Source: Kibdelosporangium aridum (GTDB lineage: Bacteria > Actinomycetota > Actinomycetes > Mycobacteriales > Pseudonocardiaceae). Taken from it: a DNA stretch of 64,000 bases. The position numbers and the translations under genes are program-made. The DNA lies in contig NZ_FWXV01000002.1 in the NCBI RefSeq assembly GCF_900176515.1, positions 1,736,001-1,800,000 on the forward strand, read 5' to 3'. The notes below the pieces were generated by a model, which made no database searches, had not been told where the DNA came from, and saw nothing but the letters and a program-made list of their open reading frames with translations. This document shows, one piece after another, positions 42,413 to 51,235 of this stretch. Within the stretch, counting starts at the first letter, position 1. Each line of letters starts with the position of its first letter.

Positions 42413-43359
42413 AACTGGAAAGTCCCGGAGAGCCAGGATTTCAGGGCTTTGTTGACGGTGTCTGGTGCTTCCTCGTGCGGGTAATGGCCCACGTCAGCCA
42501 GCACCTGCAGCGGTGCGTCGCGCCCGAGCCATCGGCGTGACGCTTCGGCCGTGGCAAGGAGCATGACCGGATCCTTCGCGCCATGGATCCGCAGCGAAGG
42601 CACGGGAACCGGTTTGTCCAACGCCTCGGTGAACCGGCGGCCTTCGCTGCGGATCTGTGACCGCACCGCCCACCGGTAGTACTCCATCGCGGAGAACGCG
42701 ACGCCACGGATGCGGATCGCGTGCTTGTAGCGTTCGACGGCGGCGGTGAAATCACTGCTGTCGGCCCATTCGCGGCCCGCCCACTGGCGCATCAGGTGTT
42801 CCAGCGCGACGGCGTCGTCCTTGACGAGCTTGCGCTCCGGGTACATCGGTATCTGCCCGCGAAACAGCGTCCCTATTGCCCGTGCCTGGTTATGTGCCTT
42901 ACGGCGCAACATCGTCCGGCGGATCTGACGGCGCAGCGCGAGCGGGTGCGGCGCGCCCAGCGCGACGACCGAGTGCACGAGCCGTGGGTGCAGCGCTGCG
43001 GCGGACCACGCCAACAGGCCACCCCAGCCGTGACCGATCACGTGCGCTTTGCGTTCCCCCAAGGCTTTGACCAACCCGCCGACGTCGCCTGCCAACGTCC
43101 AGGCGTCGTAGCCGCGTGGCGGCTTGTCTGAATCCCCATATCCCCGCAGATCAACGGCCACTGCCCGGTAACCGGCGTCGCTCAGGGCGGTGAGCTGGTG
43201 GCGCCAGCCCCACCAGAACTCACCGAACCCGTGCAGCATCAGCACGAGCGGGCCCTCACCGGTCTCGCTGACGTGCAGCCTTATCCCGTTGGCGTGCACA
43301 TCGCGGTGTGCCCACGGACCGTCGATCCGGACCGTCGCCGGATCAGGGCTTCTCATCAC
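42409..43359 (-). CDS. Alpha/beta hydrolase (EphE-like) with unusual nucleophile position
   Basis: The 316-residue protein has the oxyanion part HGFGEFWWGWRHQL, then AVDLRGYGDSDKPPRGYD. The expected nucleophile elbow reads VIGHGWGGLLAW, with Gly where Asp (epoxide hydrolase) or Ser would stand. Later come an acid region (RIHGAKDPVM) and the His motif DVGHYPHEEAP. It may be catalytically altered or inactive. Position matches ephE (Rv3670). Confidence 0.82.
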   Translation of the reverse strand: MMRSPDPATVRIDGPWAHRDVHANGIRLHVSETGEGPLVLMLHGFGEFWWGWRHQLTALSDAGYRAVAVDLRGYGDSDKPPRGYDAWTLAGDVGGLVKALGERKAHVIGHGWGGLLAWSAAALHPRLVHSVVALGAPHPLALRRQIRRTMLRRKAHNQARAIGTLFRGQIPMYPERKLVKDDAVALEHLMRQWAGREWADSSDFTAAVERYKHAIRIRGVAFSAMEYYRWAVRSQIRSEGRRFTEALDKPVPVPSLRIHGAKDPVMLLATAEASRRWLGRDAPLQVLADVGHYPHEEAPDTVNKALKSWLSGTFQF

Positions 43360-43822
43360 TGTCGCGCTTGAGCGCGGCCATGGTGTCCTGTGCCGTCTTG
43401 ATCGTCCGCCGTGGACCCTTGATGCCGCGCACCTTCTTGTAGCCGAGGAAGCCGAACAGGCCGACCAGCAGCAGCATCACGCCCCACGTGATCAGGAACC
43501 CGAGCCAGCGCTGCAGACCCAGCTCGGCCAGCCCTTCGGCCAGCGCGATGAAGGGGAAGTACAGGCTGAACAGCAGTACGACCAGGGCGATGATGAAGAA
43601 GACGCTGCCGCGCAGGCCGCGTTTGACGTCACGGGATATCTCGATCTTGGCAAGCTCGATCTCGGCCCGCACCAGTGTGGACAGATGTGTGGTCGCGTCC
43701 TTGACCAGCGCGCCGATCGACTGGTCGCCAGGGGGCAGACCGACACGGTCCTCGGTCAACGGAATTGACGGGACCTGTGGCAGTCCCGCGCCTGCACGGT
43801 CGTTCTGCTGCGCACTCGTCAC
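43343..43822 (-). CDS. Holin-X (DUF1469) family membrane protein (Rv3669-like)
   Basis: The 159-residue protein has an amphipathic segment with SIGALVKDATTHLSTLVRAE and then two long membrane helices (VFFIIALVVLLFSLYFPFIA and LGFLITWGVMLLLVGLFGFL), joined by a short helix. A basic C-terminal tail follows. This is the actinobacterial putative phage-holin superfamily layout, present in nearly all actinobacteria as a chromosomal gene. It overlaps the EphE-like gene by 17 bases. The role is unknown. Confidence 0.85.
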   Translation of the reverse strand: MTSAQQNDRAGAGLPQVPSIPLTEDRVGLPPGDQSIGALVKDATTHLSTLVRAEIELAKIEISRDVKRGLRGSVFFIIALVVLLFSLYFPFIALAEGLAELGLQRWLGFLITWGVMLLLVGLFGFLGYKKVRGIKGPRRTIKTAQDTMAALKRDSDEKP

Positions 43823-43846
43823 TTGGTCATCGTGCCACGTGGGCAG

Positions 43847-45007
43847 TCAGGAGGCCCGGTGTGCCCGGCTGCGCCGCACCAACATCGCCGCGGCCAGCAA
43901 GGACGCGACCGCGGAAGCCAGCAGTACGGCGGCTTTCACGCGCTGCGCCGCGTCCGTGTCCAGCGAGAGGTCGGCGATCAACAGGCTCACGGTGAACCCG
44001 ACGCCGCCGAGCATCGACACCGCGGCCATGTCCCGCCAGCCCAGATCGGTGGGCAGCACCGCGAGCTTGAACCGGACCGCGGCGAACGTCGCGCCGAAAA
44101 TCCCGATCAGCTTGCCGACCAGCAGTCCCAGGATGACGGCGACCGCGACCCGGTCGTCCAGCATCTCGCCCAGTGCCGTCGGTGACACCGGCACACCCGC
44201 CGCGAACAGCGCGAACACCGGTACGGCGAACCCGGCGGACCACGGCTGCAGCCGGTGTTCCAGCCGGATGGCCGGCGCCTCGCGCTCGTACGGGTCTTTC
44301 TTGACCCTGGTCAGCAGGCCCAGCGCGACACCCGCGATGGTCGCGTGCACACCGGACTCGTGTACGGCGAACCACGTCCCGAGCGCGATCGGCACGTAAA
44401 GCCAGGACGATCGAATTCGTTTGTGCTGCAAATACGCGTACAACGCGATCAGGACGATCGCCGCCGCTGCCGCGATGAGATTGAATTTCGCGGTGAACAA
44501 AACCGCGATGATGATGATCGCGCCGAGGTCGTCGACCACCGCGAGGCTCAACAGGAAAATGCGCGCACTGCTCGGCAGACCGGACGCGGTGAGACTCAAC
44601 ACACCCAACGCGAACGCGATGTCCGTCGCCGCGGAGATCGCCCATGCCTGGTCCATTCCCGGGGCGCCCCACCCGACCGCGAGCGTGACCCCGATCGGCA
44701 CGACCATGCCGCCGGCGGCCGCGACCACCGGCAGGACCGCGGCCTTGAACCGGGACAGCTCACCGACCACCAGTTCGCGCTTCAACTCCAGTCCGGCGAC
44801 GAAGAAGAACACCGCGAGCAGGCCGTCCTTGGCCCAGTCGCCCACGGTCAGGTGCCAGATGTGGAAGTCCCGGACGGCCTGGTAGAGGCCTCGGGCGGGG
44901 GAGTTGGCGAGGATCACCGCGGCGGCCGTCGCCGCGAGCAGGATCATCCCGCCGACTGTCTCGGTGCGCAGGAAGCGCGCGAATTCACTGACAGGGCTGC
45001 GCCGCAT
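43847..45007 (-). CDS. nhaA: Na+/H+ antiporter NhaA
   Basis: The ATG at 45007 with CAGGAG upstream gives 386 residues. Family signatures are GLLAVFFFVAGLELKRELVV, the paired aspartates in AISAATDIAFALGVLSLTAS and the later VVDDLGAIIIIAVLF, plus GVGFTVSLLIADLSL at the end. About 11-12 helices are seen. It exports sodium for protons at high pH or salt. It is not part of the mycobacterial block order and appears to be a local insertion beside the Holin-X gene. Confidence 0.93.
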   Translation of the reverse strand: MRRSPVSEFARFLRTETVGGMILLAATAAAVILANSPARGLYQAVRDFHIWHLTVGDWAKDGLLAVFFFVAGLELKRELVVGELSRFKAAVLPVVAAAGGMVVPIGVTLAVGWGAPGMDQAWAISAATDIAFALGVLSLTASGLPSSARIFLLSLAVVDDLGAIIIIAVLFTAKFNLIAAAAAIVLIALYAYLQHKRIRSSWLYVPIALGTWFAVHESGVHATIAGVALGLLTRVKKDPYEREAPAIRLEHRLQPWSAGFAVPVFALFAAGVPVSPTALGEMLDDRVAVAVILGLLVGKLIGIFGATFAAVRFKLAVLPTDLGWRDMAAVSMLGGVGFTVSLLIADLSLDTDAAQRVKAAVLLASAVASLLAAAMLVRRSRAHRAS

Positions 45008-45081
45008 GTCACTCCTGGAAACCGGTAGCACTCGGACTGTTGCCGACCAGGCTTCCCGGCGCACCAATACGTGATCTTAAC

Positions 45082-45762
45082 TCACGCGATCGGGTCAGGC
45101 AGACGGCGAACGTGGTATTCGGTGGCGATCGTCCGTCCGGTCAGCGGATCGCCGAGTTCCACCCGCCATTCGTCGGCGAATTGGTCGACACCCTTTTTCA
45201 TCGGAATCGTCCCGGAAAGCAAAACCGTGCCGGGTGCGTAGAGTTTCTGGGCGTGTAAGACGTCGATCCAGTACTCGGGCGGTAACAATTCCCCGCAGGT
45301 GCCCGACTGGATCTCGGTCCATTCGCCGTTACGCACCCACGCGGTGAGCGTCAGGTCGTCGATCCGGTCGGCGACGTCCGAGAGCCGCCACGCCTGACGG
45401 CCGAGCATGTCAGGCGCGGCCTGTTTGCTCCACGCGACGCCGTGCACCTCGAGGTCACGGTCGGTGTGGTCACAGGCGACGGTGAGCAGGACTTCGTCCC
45501 TGGTGATCACGATCGCCCACTCGGCCTCACCGGACGTGCGGCCGTGCTGCGCGTAGACCTCACCGGACTGCACGGCCAGGAACGGGGCGATCGGATAGAG
45601 ACAGGGCGTCTTGGTCGGTGCCGGAATGCCCATCGCGACCAGTTCGGCGACGTGTGCGGCCACGTCGTCCTGGCTGCGGCCGGCGAACCCCGCGTTGAGC
45701 AGCTGGCGGACGTCAACCGCGACGCGTTGCCCGTCAGGGAGGCTGAAGTGCAGCACCGGCAC
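45082..45762 (-). CDS. DUF2848 family protein
   Basis: The 226-residue protein matches DUF2848: RSQDDVAAHVAELVAMGIPAP, then TPCLYPIAPFL, a middle SGEAEWAIVITRDEVLLTVA and the final GTVLLSGTIPMKKG. The fold is thought to be related to fumarylacetoacetate hydrolases, so a C-C or amide hydrolysis role is possible. It is divergent from the MHS transporter with a palindromic TATAC-rich gap, which suggests joint control by the neighbouring GntR protein. Confidence 0.82.
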   Translation of the reverse strand: MPVLHFSLPDGQRVAVDVRQLLNAGFAGRSQDDVAAHVAELVAMGIPAPTKTPCLYPIAPFLAVQSGEVYAQHGRTSGEAEWAIVITRDEVLLTVACDHTDRDLEVHGVAWSKQAAPDMLGRQAWRLSDVADRIDDLTLTAWVRNGEWTEIQSGTCGELLPPEYWIDVLHAQKLYAPGTVLLSGTIPMKKGVDQFADEWRVELGDPLTGRTIATEYHVRRLPDPIA

Positions 45763-45789
45763 CTCCTAACACTCTCCGTAATACTTTGC

Positions 45790-45808
45790 GTATACGACTT
45801 GTATACAT
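45790..45808. promoter_or_regulatory. Candidate GntR operator in the DUF2848/transporter divergent promoter
   Basis: GTATAC-GACTT-GTATAC (45790-45806) contains TTGTATACAT, which differs by one base from the perfect palindrome TTGTATACAA at 47763-47772. The shared motif links both divergent promoters to one regulator. Confidence 0.65.
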
Positions 45809-45839
45809 ACGATATGCGACAACTCCGAGGAGGTGCGAC

Positions 45840-47129
45840 ATGACTTCTGCGACTGTCGACAGGCGTTCGCTCTGGCGCGCGTTCACCGCGAGCCTGTCCG
45901 GCACCTCGCTCGAGTGGTACGACTTCGCGGCGTACTCGGTGGCGTCGGCGACGATCTTCGGCCCGCTGTTCTTCCCCGGCAGCGACCCTCTTGCCAGCAC
46001 GATGCTCGCGTTCTCGACTTACGCGGTCGGGTACATCGCCCGGCCGCTCGGCGGATTCGTGTTCGGCCGACTCGGTGACGTGATCGGCCGCAAGCGAGTC
46101 CTGGTGATCACGCTTGTGCTGACCGGGGTGGCCACGTTCCTCATCGGACTGCTGCCAACGTACGCCACAATCGGCGGTACCGCCGCAGTTTTGTTGGTGC
46201 TGCTGCGGTTTGCCCAAGGTGTGGGCATCGGTGGCGAGTGGGGCGGTGCGGTCCTGCTGTCCAGTGAGTTCGGTGATCCGGCAAAACGGGGATTTTGGGC
46301 ATCCGCCGCGCAGATCGGCCCGCCAGCGGGAAACCTGATGGCCAACGGTGTTTTGGCGCTGCTCGGCGCGGTGCTGACCGACGAGCAGTTCATCGGCTGG
46401 GGCTGGAGGCTGGCGTTCCTGCTGTCGGCCGTGTTGATCGCATTCGGACTGTGGATCCGCGTCCGCCTTGAGGAAACCCCGGTTTTCAAAGCGATCGAGG
46501 CGCACGGCGAACGGCCGAGCGCGCCGATCAGCGAGGTGTTCCGGGACGAGAAGCGGGCGTTGTTCGCGGGTGTTTTCACCCGCGTCTGCCCGGATGTCCA
46601 CTATGCCCTGTTCACTGTGTTCGTCCTGACCTACGCCACCCAGAAGCTGCACATCTCGCGCGGCTGGGGGATGGCCGCGGTGCTGCTCGGCTCGGCGCTG
46701 CAGCTGGTGCTGATCCCGGCGTTCGGCGCGCTGTCCGACCGGATCAACCGGCGCAAGCTCTACCTGGTGGCCACGCTCGGTGCGGCGGTGTGGCCGTTCG
46801 TGTTCTTCCCGATGATCTCCGGCGGCTCGGTCGGCCTGCTGATCTTCGGGGTGATCGTGGCGTTGGTGCTGCACTCGGCGATGTACGGTCCGCAGGCCGC
46901 GTTCGTGACCGAGCAGTTCTCCGAACGGCTCCGCTACACCGGGAGCTCGTTGGCCTATACATTGGCCGGCGTGATCGGCGGTGCGGTCGCGCCGTTGCTG
47001 TTCACCGCTTTGCTCTCGTGGACCGGCAGCTGGCCCGCGATCGGGGCGTACATCGTGGTGACGGCGGTGATCACAGTGATCGGTCTGGCGCTGGGGAAAG
47101 ACCCCGAAAAAATCACCGTCAAAGCATGA
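45840..47129 (+). CDS. MHS-family MFS transporter (metabolite:H+ symporter)
   Basis: The ATG at 45840 has AGGAGG upstream. The 429-residue protein shows the MHS start GTSLEWYDFAAYSVASATIF, the loop RPLGGFVFGRLGDVIGRKRV and LLRFAQGVGIGGEWGGAVLL. This subgroup carries organic acids such as shikimate, proline or citrate. It is flanked by DUF2848, GntR and nitrilase genes, suggesting uptake of a small acid or amide for catabolism. Its stop overlaps the convergent GntR gene by 11 bases. Confidence 0.88.
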   Translation: MTSATVDRRSLWRAFTASLSGTSLEWYDFAAYSVASATIFGPLFFPGSDPLASTMLAFSTYAVGYIARPLGGFVFGRLGDVIGRKRVLVITLVLTGVATFLIGLLPTYATIGGTAAVLLVLLRFAQGVGIGGEWGGAVLLSSEFGDPAKRGFWASAAQIGPPAGNLMANGVLALLGAVLTDEQFIGWGWRLAFLLSAVLIAFGLWIRVRLEETPVFKAIEAHGERPSAPISEVFRDEKRALFAGVFTRVCPDVHYALFTVFVLTYATQKLHISRGWGMAAVLLGSALQLVLIPAFGALSDRINRRKLYLVATLGAAVWPFVFFPMISGGSVGLLIFGVIVALVLHSAMYGPQAAFVTEQFSERLRYTGSSLAYTLAGVIGGAVAPLLFTALLSWTGSWPAIGAYIVVTAVITVIGLALGKDPEKITVKA

Positions 47130-47742
47130 GCTGGACTCGCAACGTCTCCCGCAGGTGACCGTCGATGGCCTCCCGTGCGCGCTCGACATCCTTGTCGGCC
47201 AACGCTTCCAGGATGGCGGCGTGCTCGTTGAGCACGCTGTCCTGCCGTCCGGGCACGTTGGCCAGCGCGATCATGCCCGCGCGCATCTGCCGGTACCGCA
47301 GGCCTTCGTACGTGGCGGTCAGGATCTCGTTGCCGGTCGAGCGCACGAGCGCGGCGTGGAAGCGGGTGTCCGCCTCGATGAACTCCTTGGCCTGCGCGGT
47401 GCCTTTCAGCAGGTGCTGCGCGGCAAGCGCGTCCCGCATCGCGGCTACCGGCGCGTCCTGGATGGCGAAGGTGGCCGCGTGCCGCTCGATCACGCCACGG
47501 GCCTCGATGAGCTCGGTGAGTTCACGGCCGGACATCGGCGCGACGTACGCGCCGCGCTTGGGCACCAGCTCGACCAGCTGCTGCGCGGCGAGCATGAGCA
47601 AGGCCTCGCGGATCGGCGTGCGGGACACGCCGAGCTGGTCGGCCAGGGTCTGCTCGTTGATGAACTGGCCCTGCATGCCCGGATCGGTGAGCAACTCGTG
47701 TTTCACGAAGTCGTACGCCCGCTCCCGGCCAGAGACGCGCAT
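47119..47742 (-). CDS. GntR-family regulator, FCD type
   Basis: The 207-residue protein has an N-terminal winged helix (FINEQTLADQLGVSRTPIRE) and a C-terminal FCD all-helical ligand domain with ADTRFHAALVRSTGNEIL and NEHAAILEALADKD. Metal- or acid-binding His residues sit in RFH and NEH. It is divergent from the nitrilase gene, with the palindrome TTGTATACAA between them, and probably represses both cluster promoters until an organic acid is present. Confidence 0.88.
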   Translation of the reverse strand: MRVSGRERAYDFVKHELLTDPGMQGQFINEQTLADQLGVSRTPIREALLMLAAQQLVELVPKRGAYVAPMSGRELTELIEARGVIERHAATFAIQDAPVAAMRDALAAQHLLKGTAQAKEFIEADTRFHAALVRSTGNEILTATYEGLRYRQMRAGMIALANVPGRQDSVLNEHAAILEALADKDVERAREAIDGHLRETLRVQLML

Positions 47743-47762
47743 GAATACTCCTTACATACACG

Positions 47763-47772
47763 TTGTATACAA
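47763..47772. promoter_or_regulatory. Candidate GntR operator between regulator and nitrilase genes
   Basis: TTGTATACAA is a perfect 10-bp palindrome, 20 bases before the GntR start and 28 bases before the nitrilase start. FCD-type GntR proteins typically bind short palindromes of this form. Confidence 0.65.
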
Positions 47773-47800
47773 GTAATATTAGACCGGTGCGAGGTGATGT

Positions 47801-48589
47801 GTGATGCGAATAGCGATAAGTCAGTTCGCAGCGGACACCAATCCGGAGCGAAATCTCGACCACATCCGGGCGGCGACCCGCCAATCGGGTGACGCTTCGA
47901 TCGTGGTGTTCCCGGAAGCGACGATGGCGCGTTTCGGTATCCCGCTCGGCCCGATCGCCGAGCCGCTGGACGGCCCGTGGGCCAGTGCGGTCCGCGAGAT
48001 CGCCGAGGAAGCGGGCAAGCTGATCGTCGCGGGAATGTTCACCCCGAGCCCGGACGGCCGGGTCACCAACACGTTGTTGATCACCGGCCGTGGCGTGGAC
48101 ACCTACTACGACAAGATCCACTTGTTCGACGCTTTCGGGTTCGCCGAATCCGAGACGGTCGCGCCTGGTGAGCGAATTGTGGTGTCCGAAGTGGATGACG
48201 TGATGGTCGGATTCGCGACCTGCTACGACATCCGCTTTCCCGGACTGTTCCAACGACTTGCCGACGAAGGTGCGGTAATCACCATCGTGCCCGCGTCATG
48301 GGGATCAGGTCCCGGAAAACGCGAACAATGGGAACTTCTCGCCCGCGCCCGCGCTTTGGACTCCACAACGTGGATAGTCGCGTGTGGACAGGCAGACCCG
48401 GAGACCGTCGGCCAGAAGCCGTCCGGCCGCGCGCCGACCGGCATCGGCTACAGCCTCGCGGTGTCGCCGCTCGGTGAGATCCGTGCCCAGCTCGGCCCGG
48501 AACCCGCGCTGCGTATTGTCGACATCGACACGAGCGAGGTCACCGAGGCCCGCAAGACCGTGCCAGTACTGGCGAACAGGAAATTCTGA
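47801..48589 (+). CDS. Carbon-nitrogen hydrolase (nitrilase superfamily)
   Basis: The 262-residue protein has the catalytic triad: Glu in IVVFPEATMA (E39), Lys in YYDKIHLFDAFGF (K105) and Cys in GFATCYDIRFPGLF (C141). The segments ASWGSGPGKREQWELLARAR and EIRAQLGPEPA are typical of the amidase/omega-amidase branch. It hydrolyses an amide or nitrile-like bond. The GTG at 47801 or the ATG at 47804 is the start. The OsmC gene overlaps its stop (TGATG). Confidence 0.9.
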   Translation: MMRIAISQFAADTNPERNLDHIRAATRQSGDASIVVFPEATMARFGIPLGPIAEPLDGPWASAVREIAEEAGKLIVAGMFTPSPDGRVTNTLLITGRGVDTYYDKIHLFDAFGFAESETVAPGERIVVSEVDDVMVGFATCYDIRFPGLFQRLADEGAVITIVPASWGSGPGKREQWELLARARALDSTTWIVACGQADPETVGQKPSGRAPTGIGYSLAVSPLGEIRAQLGPEPALRIVDIDTSEVTEARKTVPVLANRKF

Positions 48590-49065
48590 TGCACGACTAC
48601 CGGGTGACCGTCACGTGGACCGGCAACAAGGGCACGGGAACGTCGAACTACCGTGCCTACGGCCGTGACCACACGCTTTCCGCCGACGGACGCCCGGACA
48701 TCCTCGCCACGTCCGACCCCGCGTTCCGCGGCGACCCGACGCGGTGGAACCCCGAGCAGCTGCTGGTGGCTTCGCTGTCGGACTGCCACATGCTCTGGTA
48801 CCTGCACCTGTGCGCGACTTCAGGTGTGGTCGTGGAGTCGTATGTCGACGAGGCGATCGGCCTGATGGAGATGGAAAAGGACGGCTCCGGGCAGTTCTCC
48901 GAGGTCCTGTTGCGCCCGCAGGTCGTGATCAGCAGCGCGGACCAGGTCGAGCAGGCCACCGAACTGCACCACCAGGCGCACAAGATGTGCTTCATCGCGC
49001 GGTCGATGAACTTCCCGGTACGCAACGAGCCCCTCGTGACAGTGCACGAGGGGCCCGCTTCGTAA
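48589..49065 (+). CDS. OsmC-family protein
   Basis: The 158-residue protein has RVTVTWTGNKGTGTSNYRAY at its start and NPEQLLVASLSDCHMLWYLH, with the redox Cys of the helix (DCHM), and CFIARSMNFPV near the end with the second Cys. OsmC/Ohr proteins reduce organic peroxides. It begins at the nitrilase stop, suggesting linked expression with amide catabolism. A terminator hairpin overlaps its last codons. Confidence 0.85.
   Translation: MHDYRVTVTWTGNKGTGTSNYRAYGRDHTLSADGRPDILATSDPAFRGDPTRWNPEQLLVASLSDCHMLWYLHLCATSGVVVESYVDEAIGLMEMEKDGSGQFSEVLLRPQVVISSADQVEQATELHHQAHKMCFIARSMNFPVRNEPLVTVHEGPAS
49030..49053. terminator. Hairpin terminator in the osmC 3' end
   Basis: CCCCTCGTG and CACGAGGGG pair across a 6-base loop. 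The stem lies inside the last codons of the OsmC gene, between it and the convergent acs gene. Confidence 0.7.
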
Positions 49066-49072
49066 GACGGAC

Positions 49073-51049
49073 TCAGTCCTCCGAACCGCCCTTGTTCAGG
49101 CCCTGGGAGATCATGTCCATCACGGACGAGTCGGCGAGGGTGGTCACGTCACCGATTGACCGGTTCTCGGCGACGTCACGCAGCAACCGGCGCATGATCT
49201 TGCCGGAGCGGGTCTTCGGCAGCTCCGGCACGACCATGACCTGACGTGGCTTGGCGATCGGGCCGATCTCCTTGGCCACGTGGTCACGCAGTGCCTTGAC
49301 CGCGTCCGCGCCGCCGTCGACCGCGTCGCCACGCAGGATCACGAAGGCGACGATGCCCTGGCCGGTGGTCGGGTCCGTCGCACCGACCACCGCGGCCTCG
49401 GCCACGGTCGGGTGCGACACCAGCGCGGACTCCACCTCGGTGGTGGAGATCCGGTGCCCGGACACGTTCATCACGTCGTCGACCCGGCCCAGCAGCCAGA
49501 TGTCGCCGTCGTTGTCGTACTTCGCGCCGTCACCGGCGAAGTAGAAGCCCTGATCGGCGAAGCGCGACCAGTACGTGTCGCGGTAGCGGTCGTTGTCGCC
49601 CCAAATGCCACGCAGCATCGAGGGCCACGGCTTGTCGAGCACCAGGTACCCGCCACCGCCGTGCGGGACCTCCTTGCCTTGGTCGTCAACGACCTTCGCG
49701 GAGACGCCGGGCAGTGCCCGCTGCGCCGAACCGGGCTTGGTGGACGTGACGCCGGGCAGCGGCGAGATCATGATCGCGCCGGTCTCGGTCTGCCACCAGG
49801 TGTCCACGATCGGCGTCCGGTTGGCGCCGATGTTCTCCCGGTACCAGATCCACGCCTCGGGGTTGATCGGCTCGCCGACACTGCCGAGCACACGCAGCGA
49901 CGACAGGTCGTATTTGGCCGGGATGTCCTTGCCCCACTTCATGAACGTGCGGATCAAGGTCGGCGCGGTGTAGTAGATCGAGACACCGTATTTCTGCACG
50001 ATCTCCCAGTGTCGGCCTTCGTGCGGGGTGTTCGGCGTGCCTTCGTAGACCACCTGCGTCACGCGGTTCGACAGCGGCCCGTACACGATGTAGCTGTGCC
50101 CGGTGACCCAGCCGATGTCGGCTGTGCACCAATAGACGTCCGTGTCCGGCTTGAGGTCGAATACGTTGAAGTGCGTGTACGACGCCTGCGTCAGGTAACC
50201 ACCGGACGTGTGCAGGATGCCCTTCGGCTTACCGGTCGTGCCGCTGGTGTACAGGATGTACAGCGGGTGCTCGGAGTCGAACGCTTCCGGCGTGTGCTGG
50301 TCGGACTGCTTGTCCACCAGGTCGCTCCACCAGATGTCGCGACCCTCGGTCCATGCGACTTCGGTGTCCGTCCGCTTGACGACGAGCACGTGCTCGATGG
50401 TCGGCGTCTGTGCGACGGCCTCGTCCACGGCCGGCTTCAGCGCGGCGGGCTTGCCACGGCGGTACTGCCCGTCGGTCGTGATGACCAACTTGGCCGAAGC
50501 GTCCTCGATCCGGGACCGAAGCGCCTCGGCGGAGAACCCACCGAAGACGACACTGTGCGTCAGGCCGAGTCGCGCGCAGGCGAGCATCGAGAAGATCGCC
50601 TCGGGGATCATCGGCATGTAGATGGCGACCCGGTCGCCTGCCTGCAGCCCGAGTTCGGTCAGCGCGTTCGCCGTCTTGCTGACCTCGGCCAGCAGGTTGG
50701 CGTACGTGATGGTCCTGGTGTCGCCGGGCTCGCCCTCCCAGTGGATGGCGATCTGTTCACCGTGACCGGACTCGACGTGCCGATCGACGCAGTTGTAGGC
50801 GACGTTCAGCTTGCCGCCGACGAACCACTTCGCGAAGGGCGCGTCGCTCCAGTCGAGGACCTGGTCCCACTTGCTGTCCCAGTGCAGTCGCTCAGCCTGC
50901 TTGGCCCAGAAGGCCTCCCGGTCGGCCTCGGCGGCCGCGTACAGGTCCGGGCCCGCGTTGGCGGCGGCGGCGAACTCGTCGGACGGCGGGAAAGTCCTGC
51001 TCTCGGTGAGCAGGTTGTCCAGTGCGGGGCCCTGGGACTGCTCGGTCAT
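49073..51049 (-). CDS. acs: Acetyl-CoA synthetase
   Basis: The 658-residue AMP-forming enzyme has the P-loop YILYTSGTTGKPKG and the substrate pocket around DTWWQTETG. It also has the hinge YFAGDGAKYDNDGDIWLLGR and the Lys that is acetylated in related enzymes, in PKTRSGKIMRRLL. It converts acetate, ATP and CoA to acetyl-CoA in the cytoplasm. Position after EphE-like and Holin-X agrees with Rv3667. Confidence 0.96.
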   Translation of the reverse strand: MTEQSQGPALDNLLTESRTFPPSDEFAAAANAGPDLYAAAEADREAFWAKQAERLHWDSKWDQVLDWSDAPFAKWFVGGKLNVAYNCVDRHVESGHGEQIAIHWEGEPGDTRTITYANLLAEVSKTANALTELGLQAGDRVAIYMPMIPEAIFSMLACARLGLTHSVVFGGFSAEALRSRIEDASAKLVITTDGQYRRGKPAALKPAVDEAVAQTPTIEHVLVVKRTDTEVAWTEGRDIWWSDLVDKQSDQHTPEAFDSEHPLYILYTSGTTGKPKGILHTSGGYLTQASYTHFNVFDLKPDTDVYWCTADIGWVTGHSYIVYGPLSNRVTQVVYEGTPNTPHEGRHWEIVQKYGVSIYYTAPTLIRTFMKWGKDIPAKYDLSSLRVLGSVGEPINPEAWIWYRENIGANRTPIVDTWWQTETGAIMISPLPGVTSTKPGSAQRALPGVSAKVVDDQGKEVPHGGGGYLVLDKPWPSMLRGIWGDNDRYRDTYWSRFADQGFYFAGDGAKYDNDGDIWLLGRVDDVMNVSGHRISTTEVESALVSHPTVAEAAVVGATDPTTGQGIVAFVILRGDAVDGGADAVKALRDHVAKEIGPIAKPRQVMVVPELPKTRSGKIMRRLLRDVAENRSIGDVTTLADSSVMDMISQGLNKGGSED

Positions 51050-51235
51050 CTCGTGTGACCTCCTCGAAACGCGAGAATTCAGATATGGGGTGACCGTAGT
51101 GCGGGGCGGCGCGCATTAACAGGCCGGGAGGTAAAAAGGTCCAGACCAATTACCCCGTTCAGGTGACCGGTGACCGGCGAAGATCGAGCCGGGACTCGGT
51201 TCCCATGATCCACAGGGCCCCGATAGTGTCAGCCC

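Noticed and set aside
49280..51058. Plus-strand open frame of 592 codons
   Set aside because: It is antisense to the acetyl-CoA synthetase gene and lacks protein-like features.
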